From Nitrososphaerales archaeon (GTDB taxonomy: Archaea > Thermoproteota > Nitrososphaeria > Nitrososphaerales > CADDZS01), in contig JASHOD010000145.1 in assembly GCA_030041295.1 (NCBI GenBank), forward strand, positions 1 through 52,506: a DNA stretch of 52,506 nucleotides, in the 5' to 3' direction. Positions 34,902 to 45,300 of the stretch are shown one piece after another. The notes beneath the pieces were generated by a model, which was not told the origin of the DNA, did not search any database, and saw nothing but the letters and a program-made list of their open reading frames with translations. How positions within the stretch are numbered: position 1 is the first letter of the stretch; every line of letters begins with the position of its first letter. The position numbers and the translations under genes were made by a program.

Positions 34902-37715
34902 TTGCAAACCACGCTCGATTCTTACGAAGCAATTGACGCTCACGTAGAGCAAAGGTACAGGGAGTTAGGTCTTCCCGACTTAACCCCGATTCAGAGAAAG
35001 TCATACCGATTACTAGTTAGGGGCAAGAGCGCATTGCTAGTAGCTCCTACGGGTTCTGGAAAGACAGAAGCTGCTGTAATTCCTATTTTTTCTCGGCTGG
35101 CAAACAATGTTCTCGTTGGATCCGAACATCGTGAGCCGCCGCAGCAGAAAACGCTTGGAATCCGAATGCTCTACATTACGCCGATGAGAGCCCTAAACCG
35201 CGACATCTTCAGACGGATAATTTCCTACGCCGAAGCCGAGGGGCTGAAGGCTGATCTAAGGCATGGAGACACGTCAGCATCCGCACGATCTAAGATGCTT
35301 CTCGCCCCTCCTGATGTTCTAATCACAACACCTGAGACTCTCGGAATCATTCTTGCCAGCCGAAAGTTCGGGCGTTTCCTTTCTGAGCTTGAAGTTGTTA
35401 TAATCGACGAGGTTCATGAAATTCTCGGGAGCGAGAGAGGAGCTCATCTCGCGATAAGTTTGGAAAGACTACAAAGAATCGCAAAAAACAAAGACATTAT
35501 GCGCATTGGACTGTCCGCCACCGTCGGAGATCTGGAAGAAGCCGCTTCTTTCGTAGTCGGCGCAAACCGCAAGTGTGCGATAGTGACCGATAGCGCAGCG
35601 AGAGGGCATGACATTTCCCTCCAGTATATCAGCGGAAGTCTGACGAACCTCGCGCTTGGCATCCTAGATTACATTAAGGAACAGCGGGGCGAAGACAAGA
35701 GCACTCTCGTATTCACAAACACGCGCGACGAAGCGGAATTTCTCGGCGCTGTGCTGAAGGCAAAATCCCCAGAGATTCCGGTCGAAGTCCATCATGGATC
35801 GCTTTCAAAGGAGAGCAGAGAATCCACTGAATCAATCTTACGCAGCGGCGGTTCTGGAATCGTAGTCTGCACTTCATCGCTCGAGCTCGGACTCGACATC
35901 GGCGACGTAAATCTAGTAGTTCAGGTCGGTTCTCCGAGGCAGGCGGTGAAACTGATTCAGCGGGTGGGGAGAAGCAGGCACAGGATAAGGGAAAGGGCGC
36001 TTGGGAAGCTCTTCGCAAGCCGTCTCGACGACGAGCTAGAAGGCAAAGCTATCATCGAACGCGTCAATAGTTCTTCCCTCGAAGTTACCTCGGTTCAGCA
36101 AAAGCCTCTGGATGTGGTAGCCCACCACATCGCGGGTCTCGCCCTCGAAGAAAGCTCGTTCAGGGTCGAAGACATACTTTCTCTGATGAAGGAGGCATAC
36201 CCGTTCAGAGAGATTTCGAGCGAGGACATTGATTCCGTTGCGTCGATTTTGGAGCGCCAGGGAATAATTCGCTACGACACCGAGGTGATCAAGCGAAGGG
36301 GGCCGAGAACCTACCAATACTACTTTTCGAATATCTCCATGATTCCCGACATCCAGCAGTTTGAAGTCATCGATGTATCAACGAAGAAGATAGTGGGTCG
36401 GCTCGACCAAGTATTCGTCGGGGAATACGGGGAGGCCGGAAAGCCATTTGTCCTCAAAGGAAATACATGGAGGATTGTCTCCATCGACGATGACAAGAAG
36501 ATTCTCTATGCCGAACCGATGTCGAGGGATCTTACTACGATTCCATTTTGGGTCGGGGAGTTGATTCCTGTCGAGAAGGAAACCACTAGCTTGGTTGGAA
36601 AATTAAGGCGTGAGATAGCCAAATCCGAAGAAGGAGCAAGTATCGGCGTTTCAAAACAGCAGTTCGATCTCCTGAAGAGCTCCACTGCCTCACTCGGTGG
36701 AATTCCCGACGAAAAGACGATCGTAATTGAAAGAAAAAGAGCATCGACTACGATTGTCGTACACGCCTGTCTTGGCACGAAGATAAACCAGACACTCGCG
36801 ACAATTCTCTCAACGCTGCTTTCGGCAAAGATTGGATACCTTGTAGAAACGAAATCGGATTCCTATCGGATAGTTCTTTCAACAAACGGGGCGCTCGAAG
36901 CAAAGCATGTCGCCGACGCGTTGAAGGAGGATATCGAAATTCCCAAGATTTTGAACGCTTCGATAATCGGGACTCATCCCTTGAATTGGAAGACTTGGTA
37001 TGTCGCAAAGAAATTTGGAATAATCGACAAATCGGCAGAGTACGACCGCCGCGCGGCACGACTGATACAGGATCGCTTTAGGGAAACCGCACTCTATTCC
37101 GAAGTTCTGAGGGAGCTTTACCACGAAAAGTATGACATCAGCGGCACCGCGCAGATCATGAAAGAGCTGAGAGAAGGAACTCTGGGATTGAGAATAGCCG
37201 AAGTCGAGAATTTCTCCGAGATAGCGCAACCGATTTTGGAATTTGCTTCCAGTTTCGCCGCGTTACCTCTCACTATGGAAAAGACGATCCTGGATCTTGT
37301 AAAGACGCGCTTGGGAAACGTAAAGCACAAATTTCTTTGCCTCAGTTGTGCTCGTTACGAATCGGTCCAAAAGACAAACGACGTAAAAGAACCAATAATC
37401 TGTCCGCTATGTCATTCAAGGCTAGTCACGGAGACGTTTTCCTCCGACATCGAACTTCCCAAAATCATACAGAGGAAAAAGAGCGGAAAAACGCTTACGG
37501 AGGACGAGGAGAAGAAGTACCGCAGAGCGTGGAAGACCAGCAGTCTGATTCAGAATTTTGGGGTTCGAGCCGTAATAATTCTCTCCGGCTTTGGGGTGGG
37601 GGTCGATACTGCGGCGAGGATAATCAGGCGGACTGGTGACGAAGACCAATTCTACCGAAACATCTACCTCGCGGAAAAAAACTACGTTGCGACGAGGGGC
37701 TTCTGGCAGGACTAG
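34902..37715 (+). CDS. Lhr-type superfamily 2 DEAD/H helicase
   Basis: 937 aa. RecA1: Q-motif region LTPIQRKSYRLLVRGKSALL, Walker A APTGSGKTEAA, Walker B IIDEVHEILGSERGAHL, motif III GLSATVGD. RecA2: TLVFTNTRDEAEFL and motif VI QRVGRSRHR. Then a winged-helix and Lhr-core region, and a C-terminal zinc finger CLSCARY...CPLCH. This is the archaeal Lhr (aLhr) family, 3'-5' DNA/RNA-DNA unwinding enzymes implicated in repair. The start is TTG 34902. The stop overlaps the convergent RPA-like gene by 4 bases. Confidence 0.93.
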   Translation: MQTTLDSYEAIDAHVEQRYRELGLPDLTPIQRKSYRLLVRGKSALLVAPTGSGKTEAAVIPIFSRLANNVLVGSEHREPPQQKTLGIRMLYITPMRALNRDIFRRIISYAEAEGLKADLRHGDTSASARSKMLLAPPDVLITTPETLGIILASRKFGRFLSELEVVIIDEVHEILGSERGAHLAISLERLQRIAKNKDIMRIGLSATVGDLEEAASFVVGANRKCAIVTDSAARGHDISLQYISGSLTNLALGILDYIKEQRGEDKSTLVFTNTRDEAEFLGAVLKAKSPEIPVEVHHGSLSKESRESTESILRSGGSGIVVCTSSLELGLDIGDVNLVVQVGSPRQAVKLIQRVGRSRHRIRERALGKLFASRLDDELEGKAIIERVNSSSLEVTSVQQKPLDVVAHHIAGLALEESSFRVEDILSLMKEAYPFREISSEDIDSVASILERQGIIRYDTEVIKRRGPRTYQYYFSNISMIPDIQQFEVIDVSTKKIVGRLDQVFVGEYGEAGKPFVLKGNTWRIVSIDDDKKILYAEPMSRDLTTIPFWVGELIPVEKETTSLVGKLRREIAKSEEGASIGVSKQQFDLLKSSTASLGGIPDEKTIVIERKRASTTIVVHACLGTKINQTLATILSTLLSAKIGYLVETKSDSYRIVLSTNGALEAKHVADALKEDIEIPKILNASIIGTHPLNWKTWYVAKKFGIIDKSAEYDRRAARLIQDRFRETALYSEVLRELYHEKYDISGTAQIMKELREGTLGLRIAEVENFSEIAQPILEFASSFAALPLTMEKTILDLVKTRLGNVKHKFLCLSCARYESVQKTNDVKEPIICPLCHSRLVTETFSSDIELPKIIQRKKSGKTLTEDEEKKYRRAWKTSSLIQNFGVRAVIILSGFGVGVDTAARIIRRTGDEDQFYRNIYLAEKNYVATRGFWQD

Positions 37716-39385
37716 GAAGACACAATTTCGATTCTCGTGTAGTTCTTGAACACCAAGAACTTTTTGCCTTCATGAGATTGGACTTCGACTCCGCGTAGCA
37801 TTAACCTAGTGCCTGGTGTGAGCACTTCGAGCAGCCTTGCGAGGCTTCGCCACGCATACAGCTTGATTTCTCCGGTCGGGTCCGCAATTGTAGCTTCGCT
37901 TCTCTTAACGAACCCTTCCTTCGTCTGAATGTCTCTTGCAGGTGAGACTGAAAGAATCATGCAATCGACGCTTGATATCGAATCCGGCTCCAGACTGTCT
38001 ATCGTGGAAACTAGGGTGCTCGATTTAGGTATGTCGTTCCTTTCTGGTTTTACTCTCGAAAGGGAACCCTTCTTAGAACACGTAGCCCTCAATCCCATTT
38101 GGTCGAAGGAGTCAGGCTTGCAAATTATCACGTCATCGATCTGCAATTCCATCGCTTCAGGACAGGACTCGCTTAGGGCGGTCACCGAAATTTTACGCTT
38201 CGATGAGTCAATCAAAAGTAAATGAAGGGCAGCACTTGCCGATTTGTCCGCGACAGTAGACTCCTTTCCCGCCGAGAGGACTCTTCCCACAAAGGGGACA
38301 ATTTTCTGCCGCTGTTGCTGTTGCTGTGCTGATTTCGAACCAAGAGGGTCTGTCGCGCCTGACATTGCAAGCCTTTTCGATACGGCAGTGAATTGACCCT
38401 CCAGCCAAATTCTGGACTTTTCCCAATGTTCAAGGATGTGAGTTGAATCGTCACCGTGCAGTTCCAATACTCTGGTTCCGGAAAAGTCAGATTCTTTCGT
38501 CTTGACATTCAATAGGGTAACATTGTCCCCAACCTGAAGTTTATCGAAGATCGGATTCGAATTGTCCCATACGACAACGCGAATTTCGTTTTGAGCGCCG
38601 CCATCGCGATTCTCTACATTTGTCGAGTCGATAGAGAAAGAAACGTACCTGCTCCGAGTACCATCCTTTCTATTAAATTCCGAGCTTCGAACTGGGCTTG
38701 CAATCCTTCCCCTGACAATAGAGGCCAAACCAAGAGGCAGGGAGGCTATTCGGCTAGGGTCCAAACTCTTTTGCGAAATTGAGGGAACCGTTCTTTCGAA
38801 ATTTTCGTCTCCAACCCTTCGCTCGATACCACCGTTGTCATTCAAAGAGAACCCAGAAGAATTCGCAGAATTCTCAGGGTTTCTTCTACTAAGACCGGTA
38901 ACCTTGACAGAATCTCCTGGAGTGAAATTCGATTCAATGATACGAAAGAAAACATCTTTATCCCAAACGCTCACCGTATAGGAGGACGCTGCATCGTAGA
39001 GGACCACCTTTCCTAGGAATCCCTCCGTAGAGTCGCTCCTCCTCGTAAACGTCTTTGGTGATCCGATGGAGAGAATCCTTGCTGCGAGCGAGAGAGCATT
39101 CCCTGCATCCTCGTTCGTCGTCATCGCTTCAGCTTTAGGAGTGAATATTGGCTTTAGCGCGACACCTAAATCTGCGGCAACCAGAAACAAAGCGCCCTGG
39201 TCAGTCAGAAATCCTCCCCCAACTTTACTTTTCTTTTGTTTTACAAGTTCGAACAGGGAAGCACGATTCAAATCCGGACGTTTTTGAATTAGTTCCGAAA
39301 CGAGCGCTTCAAATCTGGCGCTCGGATTTTTCTGCGCGCTATTCGAAGAAGACGAACGAACGTTGGCGTCTTGCTCTTGCTCCAT
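37712..39385 (-). CDS. RPA-like multi-OB-fold single-strand DNA-binding protein
   Basis: 557 aa with an apparent series of OB folds. An N-terminal helical cap (about 20-60, with FELVKQKKSKVGGGFLTDQGALFLVAADL) is followed by OB1 (about 105-170, GKVVLYDAASSYTVSVWDKD and PGDSVKVTG), OB2 (about 215-330, VRGRIASPVRSSEF, VVVWDNSNPIFDKLQVGDNV), OB3 and a C-terminal OB4 (ATIADPTGEIKLYAWRSLA, LTPGTRLMLRGVEV). This matches replication protein A large-subunit architecture in archaea. It lacks an obvious zinc finger. Its stop overlaps the helicase gene's stop; the two are convergent. Confidence 0.88.
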   Translation of the reverse strand: MEQEQDANVRSSSSNSAQKNPSARFEALVSELIQKRPDLNRASLFELVKQKKSKVGGGFLTDQGALFLVAADLGVALKPIFTPKAEAMTTNEDAGNALSLAARILSIGSPKTFTRRSDSTEGFLGKVVLYDAASSYTVSVWDKDVFFRIIESNFTPGDSVKVTGLSRRNPENSANSSGFSLNDNGGIERRVGDENFERTVPSISQKSLDPSRIASLPLGLASIVRGRIASPVRSSEFNRKDGTRSRYVSFSIDSTNVENRDGGAQNEIRVVVWDNSNPIFDKLQVGDNVTLLNVKTKESDFSGTRVLELHGDDSTHILEHWEKSRIWLEGQFTAVSKRLAMSGATDPLGSKSAQQQQQRQKIVPFVGRVLSAGKESTVADKSASAALHLLLIDSSKRKISVTALSESCPEAMELQIDDVIICKPDSFDQMGLRATCSKKGSLSRVKPERNDIPKSSTLVSTIDSLEPDSISSVDCMILSVSPARDIQTKEGFVKRSEATIADPTGEIKLYAWRSLARLLEVLTPGTRLMLRGVEVQSHEGKKFLVFKNYTRIEIVSS

Positions 39386-39393
39386 TGTCAGTT

Positions 39394-39612
39394 ATGCTCG
39401 ACTCTTTCTTGAGGGTCCTTCAGCGTTTATCTATTTTCGCTCGTAGGAATTCAGTTGGAAATAAACTTGCGGATGTAATTGATGAAATTTGTGCAGATCT
39501 TTCAGCAATTAATCTCGAGATCCCTCTTGATAAAATTCCGAACTCTTTCCGTGCCGCTACCATGTCTAATAACGTACAATATTTGAACTCGTTATCAAAC
39601 TTTTTTAACTAA
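39394..39612 (+). CDS. Possible small helical protein
   Basis: 72 aa from ATG 39394: mostly helical (MLDSFLRVLQRLSIFARRNS ... ADVIDEICADLSAINLEIPL). It starts only 8 bases from the divergent RPA-like gene, which leaves no room for separate promoters, so one start may be wrong. No family recognised. Confidence 0.35.
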   Translation: MLDSFLRVLQRLSIFARRNSVGNKLADVIDEICADLSAINLEIPLDKIPNSFRAATMSNNVQYLNSLSNFFN

Positions 39613-39743
39613 AGCAAAGGAGGCTGTGTTACCCTTGAATCTAAAATTATTCACACGGGAACAACAACACTTGAGCGGTTTTGCAAAGTTTGTATATCCT
39701 CTCTCCTTCTTCATCCCTTCCTTCCTAACCGTATGGTGAAATC

Positions 39744-41840
39744 TTGAGCGCACCTCCTCGACGGGTCAGAACTATCTACTCGGTGATAGCTTCCCCCAAT
39801 CGCCTCGACATTCTAAGGATTCTGAATACAAAGGGTCCCTTGAGTTATTCGGAGCTCAAGACCCTGGCGGGTTTTAAATCCAAGAAGGAATCAGGTAAAT
39901 TTGCCTATCACCTTCGAAAGCTTGTGAAGCAGACCCTCATCTCGCTTAACAGAGCAGAGAGAAAATACGTCGTAACGAGCCTCGGGCGACTGGTCTTGAA
40001 CCTAACCCGACAGATCGAAGAACAATCGATGCTTGAATCTGGGAAGCTCTACGTGCGTAGCTCAAGGCAGGCGATGGAGGAATTCAACGCCGATAAGATC
40101 CTGCAGTCACTCGTAAAAGAAGCGGGGATGCCAGTTGAAATCGCCCAAAAAATTGCGAGCGAGACGGAAGCCCGCGTCTACAAGTTTCAGACGGCCTACC
40201 TGACTGCCCCTCTGATCAGAGAAATCGTGAACGCGATACTTGTCGAACACGGCTACGAAGAGTATCGACACAAGTTGACGCGCTTGGGACTTCCCGTCCA
40301 TGATGTGAGCGAATTGATGCTTAGGGCAGAGGGCAATTCAAGCTCCGTTGATTATCTGCTAACCAAGACGGCCGGAAAGGTTTTTTCCGAATATTCAATG
40401 CTCACAAATATCTCGAGAGACGTGGCGGATGCGCACTTGTCGGGCGATATTCACATCTCTAACCTTGCTTCGTGGAGTCTAATGCCTGACGTACTCTACT
40501 TCGATCTAAATTCCTTGTATACCAATACGATCAACCTTGGTAGCAAGGTAAGCAACCTTCCAAGACTCGCTCCCATCAAGACCTTTGATTCTGCCCTAGA
40601 ATCCCTCGAGATCTTGGCTAGTGCTCTCTCGAGAGAAGTTTCAAACGAAGTCTGCTTTGATAACTTGATTTCGTACCTCTCTAAACTATATGCCCCGCGC
40701 ACAAAAGAAGAACAGGTGAAAATGTTTGGAAGGCTTCTTACGAGCATCTCGACGACTATCAACGAGAGCAAGACAAAAAGCGTCACGTTCAGAATCGGCG
40801 AACCTTCAAAGGACGAAGATGTCTCATCGCAACTAGAACTACGCGATTCTTTGATCAGCGCTTTCGCAAAGTACTCTTCAGTTGTCCCTCTCCCACCCGT
40901 CAACTTGGTAGTGAATCTCGGCAAGTATCTCGATAGACATGTCATCGAAGGAGTTTCGAATATTGTCAACTCTGGAGGAGATATCGCACTAGAATCTGAA
41001 GGACGATATTCTTTCTCCGGATTTAGAATCGACACCATCGGGGCCGGGCCCAGTTCCAGCGTCGCAGACGGCGTTTCAATCCTGAATAATTTGACAGTCA
41101 ATCTTCCAAGGCTAGCATACGAATCAAACAAGGACGAAACATATTTTCGGGCCAGGCTAGCAATAATCCTCCAAACTGCCATTACGGCACTTACTAGTCG
41201 AAAGGTGAACGTTAAAGAATCGATGAAGCGCGGCCTGCTTCCAGTGATGTCGCAGTTACCCGTGGTTAGCTCGATTGAAGAGATGCCGCTTGTCGTGAAT
41301 CTGACAGGCCTGGCAGATGCTGTATCGAGTTTGATTTCCGACAAAGAACCTCTTTCGAGGCGAGATATCTCGCTAAAAATACTTGACACGGCTGCGAAGG
41401 TCGCTTCTGAGAAAGGATCGAAAGCTGGCGAGAAAGCATTCGTCTCTCTCATCCGTGGCGAAGGTTTCTCGAGACTTTCGGAGATAGATTCCGATCGCTA
41501 TGGAAGGTCTCAAGAACTTAGATCGCACAGCTACGAAAGTGGAGTATCACTTCTGGCGGACCATTATGACAAGCAGGAGGTCATAAATCAGGCGACGGCG
41601 ATTTGCAAGGCAGCGAACGGTGGTTGCGTTGTCAGGTTCACTTTCCCCTATTCTGGAGACGAACCCTCATTCAACGTTACAAATCTTGTCGCGGGTATTT
41701 CGGGTAAGATTCCTTTTGTAAGACTCTCGAGGAATCCAGATATTTGTCGTAAATGCGGATCCAAGGTATTCGGCGGCGGCAGATGCGCGAGCTGCAAATC
41801 TACGTCGCTCATAACCCAAAGTCAAATATTAGAAAATTGA
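39744..41840 (+). CDS. HTH + ATP-cone + degenerate NrdD-like protein, probable nrdJ regulator
   Basis: 698 aa. Residues about 1-90 form an ArsR-like winged helix (VIASPNRLDILRILNTKGPL, then KFAYHLRKLVKQTLI). About 100-190 form an ATP-cone (YVRSSRQAMEEFNADKILQS), the nucleotide-sensing module of ribonucleotide reductases and NrdR. The rest resembles class III reductase NrdD (DVADAHLSGDIHISNL; NNLTVNLPRLAYES; CRKCGS...CASC zinc site). It ends 14 residues after the zinc site without the RVxGY glycyl-radical motif, and I see no Cys where NrdD has its thiyl-radical residue. It is directly upstream of nrdJ. I infer a nucleotide-responsive transcription regulator rather than an enzyme. The TTG start codes MSAPPRRVR. 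Confidence 0.8.
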   Translation: MSAPPRRVRTIYSVIASPNRLDILRILNTKGPLSYSELKTLAGFKSKKESGKFAYHLRKLVKQTLISLNRAERKYVVTSLGRLVLNLTRQIEEQSMLESGKLYVRSSRQAMEEFNADKILQSLVKEAGMPVEIAQKIASETEARVYKFQTAYLTAPLIREIVNAILVEHGYEEYRHKLTRLGLPVHDVSELMLRAEGNSSSVDYLLTKTAGKVFSEYSMLTNISRDVADAHLSGDIHISNLASWSLMPDVLYFDLNSLYTNTINLGSKVSNLPRLAPIKTFDSALESLEILASALSREVSNEVCFDNLISYLSKLYAPRTKEEQVKMFGRLLTSISTTINESKTKSVTFRIGEPSKDEDVSSQLELRDSLISAFAKYSSVVPLPPVNLVVNLGKYLDRHVIEGVSNIVNSGGDIALESEGRYSFSGFRIDTIGAGPSSSVADGVSILNNLTVNLPRLAYESNKDETYFRARLAIILQTAITALTSRKVNVKESMKRGLLPVMSQLPVVSSIEEMPLVVNLTGLADAVSSLISDKEPLSRRDISLKILDTAAKVASEKGSKAGEKAFVSLIRGEGFSRLSEIDSDRYGRSQELRSHSYESGVSLLADHYDKQEVINQATAICKAANGGCVVRFTFPYSGDEPSFNVTNLVAGISGKIPFVRLSRNPDICRKCGSKVFGGGRCASCKSTSLITQSQILEN

Positions 41841-42304
41841 AAGAATAGTTTTGCGACATCTGCACGAAATATGCGGACGCGCAAATTTTGATTTGGGAAA
41901 TTTTTCCTGATTTATAGTTTGATGTTGTTACGCGGATCCGAAAAATTTTCTTCCCCAAATAGCCGTGTCAAAAGTAATTTACACAGAAATTGTTGTTAGG
42001 TACCTTGTTCCATCATCAACACCTAAAAGTTGCTTAATGTTAAATACGAAACAAGAGGCTATCGATCTATATCATGGACTCGGCCCTTCAAATGGAACAT
42101 GAATCGGGAAATAAATTTCAGACAAAATGTAAGCTCTCAAGCAATTCTGATGGATTCCATTTGGGCTGGATTCATTTGATTATTTCCTGAAAAGAATGCA
42201 TCGCAAGAGCGCGCGTCGAGCAGAAATAGCTTCGTTGCATCCTTTTGCGTTGCCGATGGCAAGAAAAAGAGATTTAAAATTAAGAGGAGTTTGACAAACA
42301 AAAA
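41841..42304. promoter_or_regulatory. nrdJ upstream region with TATA box and palindromes
   Basis: 464 bases with no gene. A TATA-like TTTAAAAT at 42273-42280 lies 25 bases before ATG 42305, implying a leaderless nrdJ transcript. A/T-rich palindromes GGGAAATTTTTCC (41895-41907) and GAAAAATTTTC (41940-41950) lie near the end of the HTH/NrdD-like gene and could be operators, but this is inference. I do not see a cobalamin riboswitch. Confidence 0.4.
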
Positions 42305-45300
42305 ATGGAAACAAATTCAATTGACAGGGTAGCTGAAGAAGTCGAGGATGCTCGAGAAGTGGCTTCGGAGCTGGAACAGATTCCGACTCCGATTGAGCTT
42401 CCGAAAGATACTTTGGACTATTTCAACGGCGATGAGTTACGTGCGCGTGTTTTCTATGAGAAATATGCATTGAAAAATGAATCAGGCCTGGTGATCGAGA
42501 GAACACCCGTCGACATGTGGGGTAGAGTCGCACACGAGCTGGCTTCGGTTGAACTCACAGAAGAAAAGAGAAAGGAATGGGAGAAAAAATTCAACTGGCT
42601 GATGGAGAACTTTCGTTTCATCCCTGGCGGGCGAATAATGTTTGGCGCGGGTCAACCGAGGCGCGCGACGCTTTTGAACTGTTTGCGAGGAGATACGACC
42701 GTTCTTGTGCAGAAATCGGTCGAAGTCAATAATTCTGTTCTTGGTTACAATAATTCAGTCGTTAGCCAGATAACAACAGTTGTGAACTCTGTAGTAAGCG
42801 TCCCTATCAAGGAGATAGTGGGACATGAAGTGAGGGTATTAACTCCATCCGGGTGGTCCACAGTACGTTTCCAGAGTTATGGTCGCCAAAAATTGTACAA
42901 AATCGTTTTGAGAAATGGCGATACAATGTATGCTACCGGCAATCATGAATGGGTAATAAGATCCAACCAAAAACTGATCAAAAAGACTACAAAAGAGCTG
43001 ATGACTTACCGCGGAGACAACGGACTGGTAGTCTACCTTCCTCCTCGACCTATCAAAGATGAAAAATATTACGAGGGGATAGTTCATGGCATTGTTTATG
43101 GGGACGGTTCAAAGGCAACCGCAAAATATTGCAAGACTTACTCGGTCTGGTTGTTCGGAGCGCAGCGTGAACTAGCGAAGTATCTGCCGCATGCGCACGA
43201 ATACACCGGTGAACAAGCTGTATTCAAAAACGCGGTATCGGGTTCTGGAATTCGCTCTCCGTACGACCTAAAGAAACTACCTCCGATAACTGAAACCTCT
43301 TCGTACTGGTACGGTTTCATTTGTGGATACCTGGCGACCGACGGTTGGGCAAACCCCTTCGGAAACCAAGCAGGCATAGATTCGCAAAACAGAGAAAATT
43401 TAATGGTGATACGGTCCCAATTACCTAGAATTGGATTAATGGGTCATAAGATCGCGCTCATCAGAAAAGAAAACCCGTACAACGGCCTTTCTGCGCCACT
43501 TTACAGGCTGTGTTTCTGGAAGGCTTCTCTCTCGGAAGATCTTTTCTTGCGATCGGATCACCTTGCGAAATACCAAAAATCCTCTGTAATGAGTAAAAGA
43601 TGGACCATCGGTATTGATACAATTGCAGAGACCGATTTAGAAGAGGAGGTATACTGTTGCGAAGAACCTCTTACCCACACCTTTACGCTTGGAAATGGAG
43701 TCCTAACGGGGAACTGCTACTACATCCCGATCAAGGGAGATTCGCTCGAGGACATTTTTGACTTTTGCAAGGAGGCGGGTCGAACCTATTCCTATGGCGG
43801 AGGAGTAGGTTGCATAGAAAAAGACGCGCTCGTCATCACACAAAAGGGTATAAAGAAGATCCAGGATGTGAAGGAAACTGAAAAAGTGCTGAGTTTTGAT
43901 AATACGCTAGAGCAATTTGACTGGAAGCGTGTACTAAAGTCGCACAAATTTGAGGTCGCTAAGGACGATAGTTTCCTTCTCGGAATGGAGAACGGTTCGT
44001 ACATGATCACATCTTATTGGCATCCAACTCTCGTGTACGATAATGGAGCTTTCCTGTACAAAAGGGCTGATGAAGTCCGAGAAGATGATTTGGTCCTGTC
44101 TCCAAACATGGAGAAAGATGCATGGTTTGAGTACGAATGCTCCGATCCTCAGCTAGGCTGGCTCCTCGGCGCTTACCTTGGAGATGGCAGTGCATATTCG
44201 TCAGGCAAGAAAACTTACTGCAAAGATTATGGCGGTCTTGGAAAAGAAAGAGAATCGTTCAGACTGAAATTTGCAAACGACGATCAAGACGTTTGCACCA
44301 CTTTTGCGTCTAGTCTCAATGTGTTATACGGAGGAAGGACAAATGCTAGGCCGCTAGTCCGCCAAAACGTAATCGGGAAGAAAGAACTCTATCAAGTATC
44401 CACCAATGGTTATTACGTTCAGCAGCTATTGGCAAACTCGGATTGGCAGGTCGGAAGAAAGGCCCTTAATCTCCGGGTGCCGTCATTGATCTGGTCGTCT
44501 TCTCGTGAGACCGTCTTCGCCTTTCTAGCTGGATTGATAGATACAGATGGGCACGTCGTGACATCTAAGCAGCGAATCTCGTATTCGACAATCTCGAAGC
44601 AAATGATCGAAGATTTACAATCCTTGCTTTCGCTCTTCGGTGCAAGGAGCTATTACAGAATCCGCAAGCGTCGAATGAGCACAAGTGGAGTTCGAGGGCG
44701 CCATGACACGTACGAGCTCATCTTTTCCGACATTGATTTGGTCAAAGAAATATCCCGCTATGTAACGAGCGCGGATAAAAAGAGGAAAATGATGTCTTTC
44801 ACAAAACAATACAACAAAAAGAAGCCGGCTTGGCTCACAACAGACTTTGTTGAGTACTTTTTAGGACTGGCTCAAAATAGGAAGATCTGGAGTCCAACCA
44901 TTCGTTCCCAAATTAGGTCAGGAAAGAGGTCTCTGGAAAGGGATCTATTCATTGATGGAATGAAAAAGCTCGTGAGCCTAACACAAGGAAAAGACAAAGT
45001 TCTCGCTCAATATTATCTTCGATTGATACCAAAGCTGCACCGTGTCTCATTGGTTCAGAAAGGCGGTGGAAGGACGACCGAGTTCTACGATTTAACTGTG
45101 GAGGACAACAACAACTATGTTGCTGGATTTGGAGGATTTTACGTGGTGCATAACACTGACATATCGATTCTAAGACCAAAGGGGGCGCCCGTGAACAATT
45201 CTGCCGTCGTTTCGACAGGTTCCGTTTCGTTCATGGAATTATTCTCGGTGACTACGGGAACAATCGGGCAGGCGGGTCGGCGAGGTGCCCTGATGATTAC

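Noticed and set aside
40496..41452. A 318-codon open frame on the minus strand inside the HTH/NrdD-like gene
   Set aside because: It lies fully antisense to a gene with clear domains; its translation is Ser/Arg-rich and matches nothing. It arises from codon bias of the sense gene.
41841..42304. Cobalamin riboswitch before the B12-dependent nrdJ
   Set aside because: No B12-box-like motif seen, and the TATA box position implies a leaderless transcript with no room for a riboswitch.
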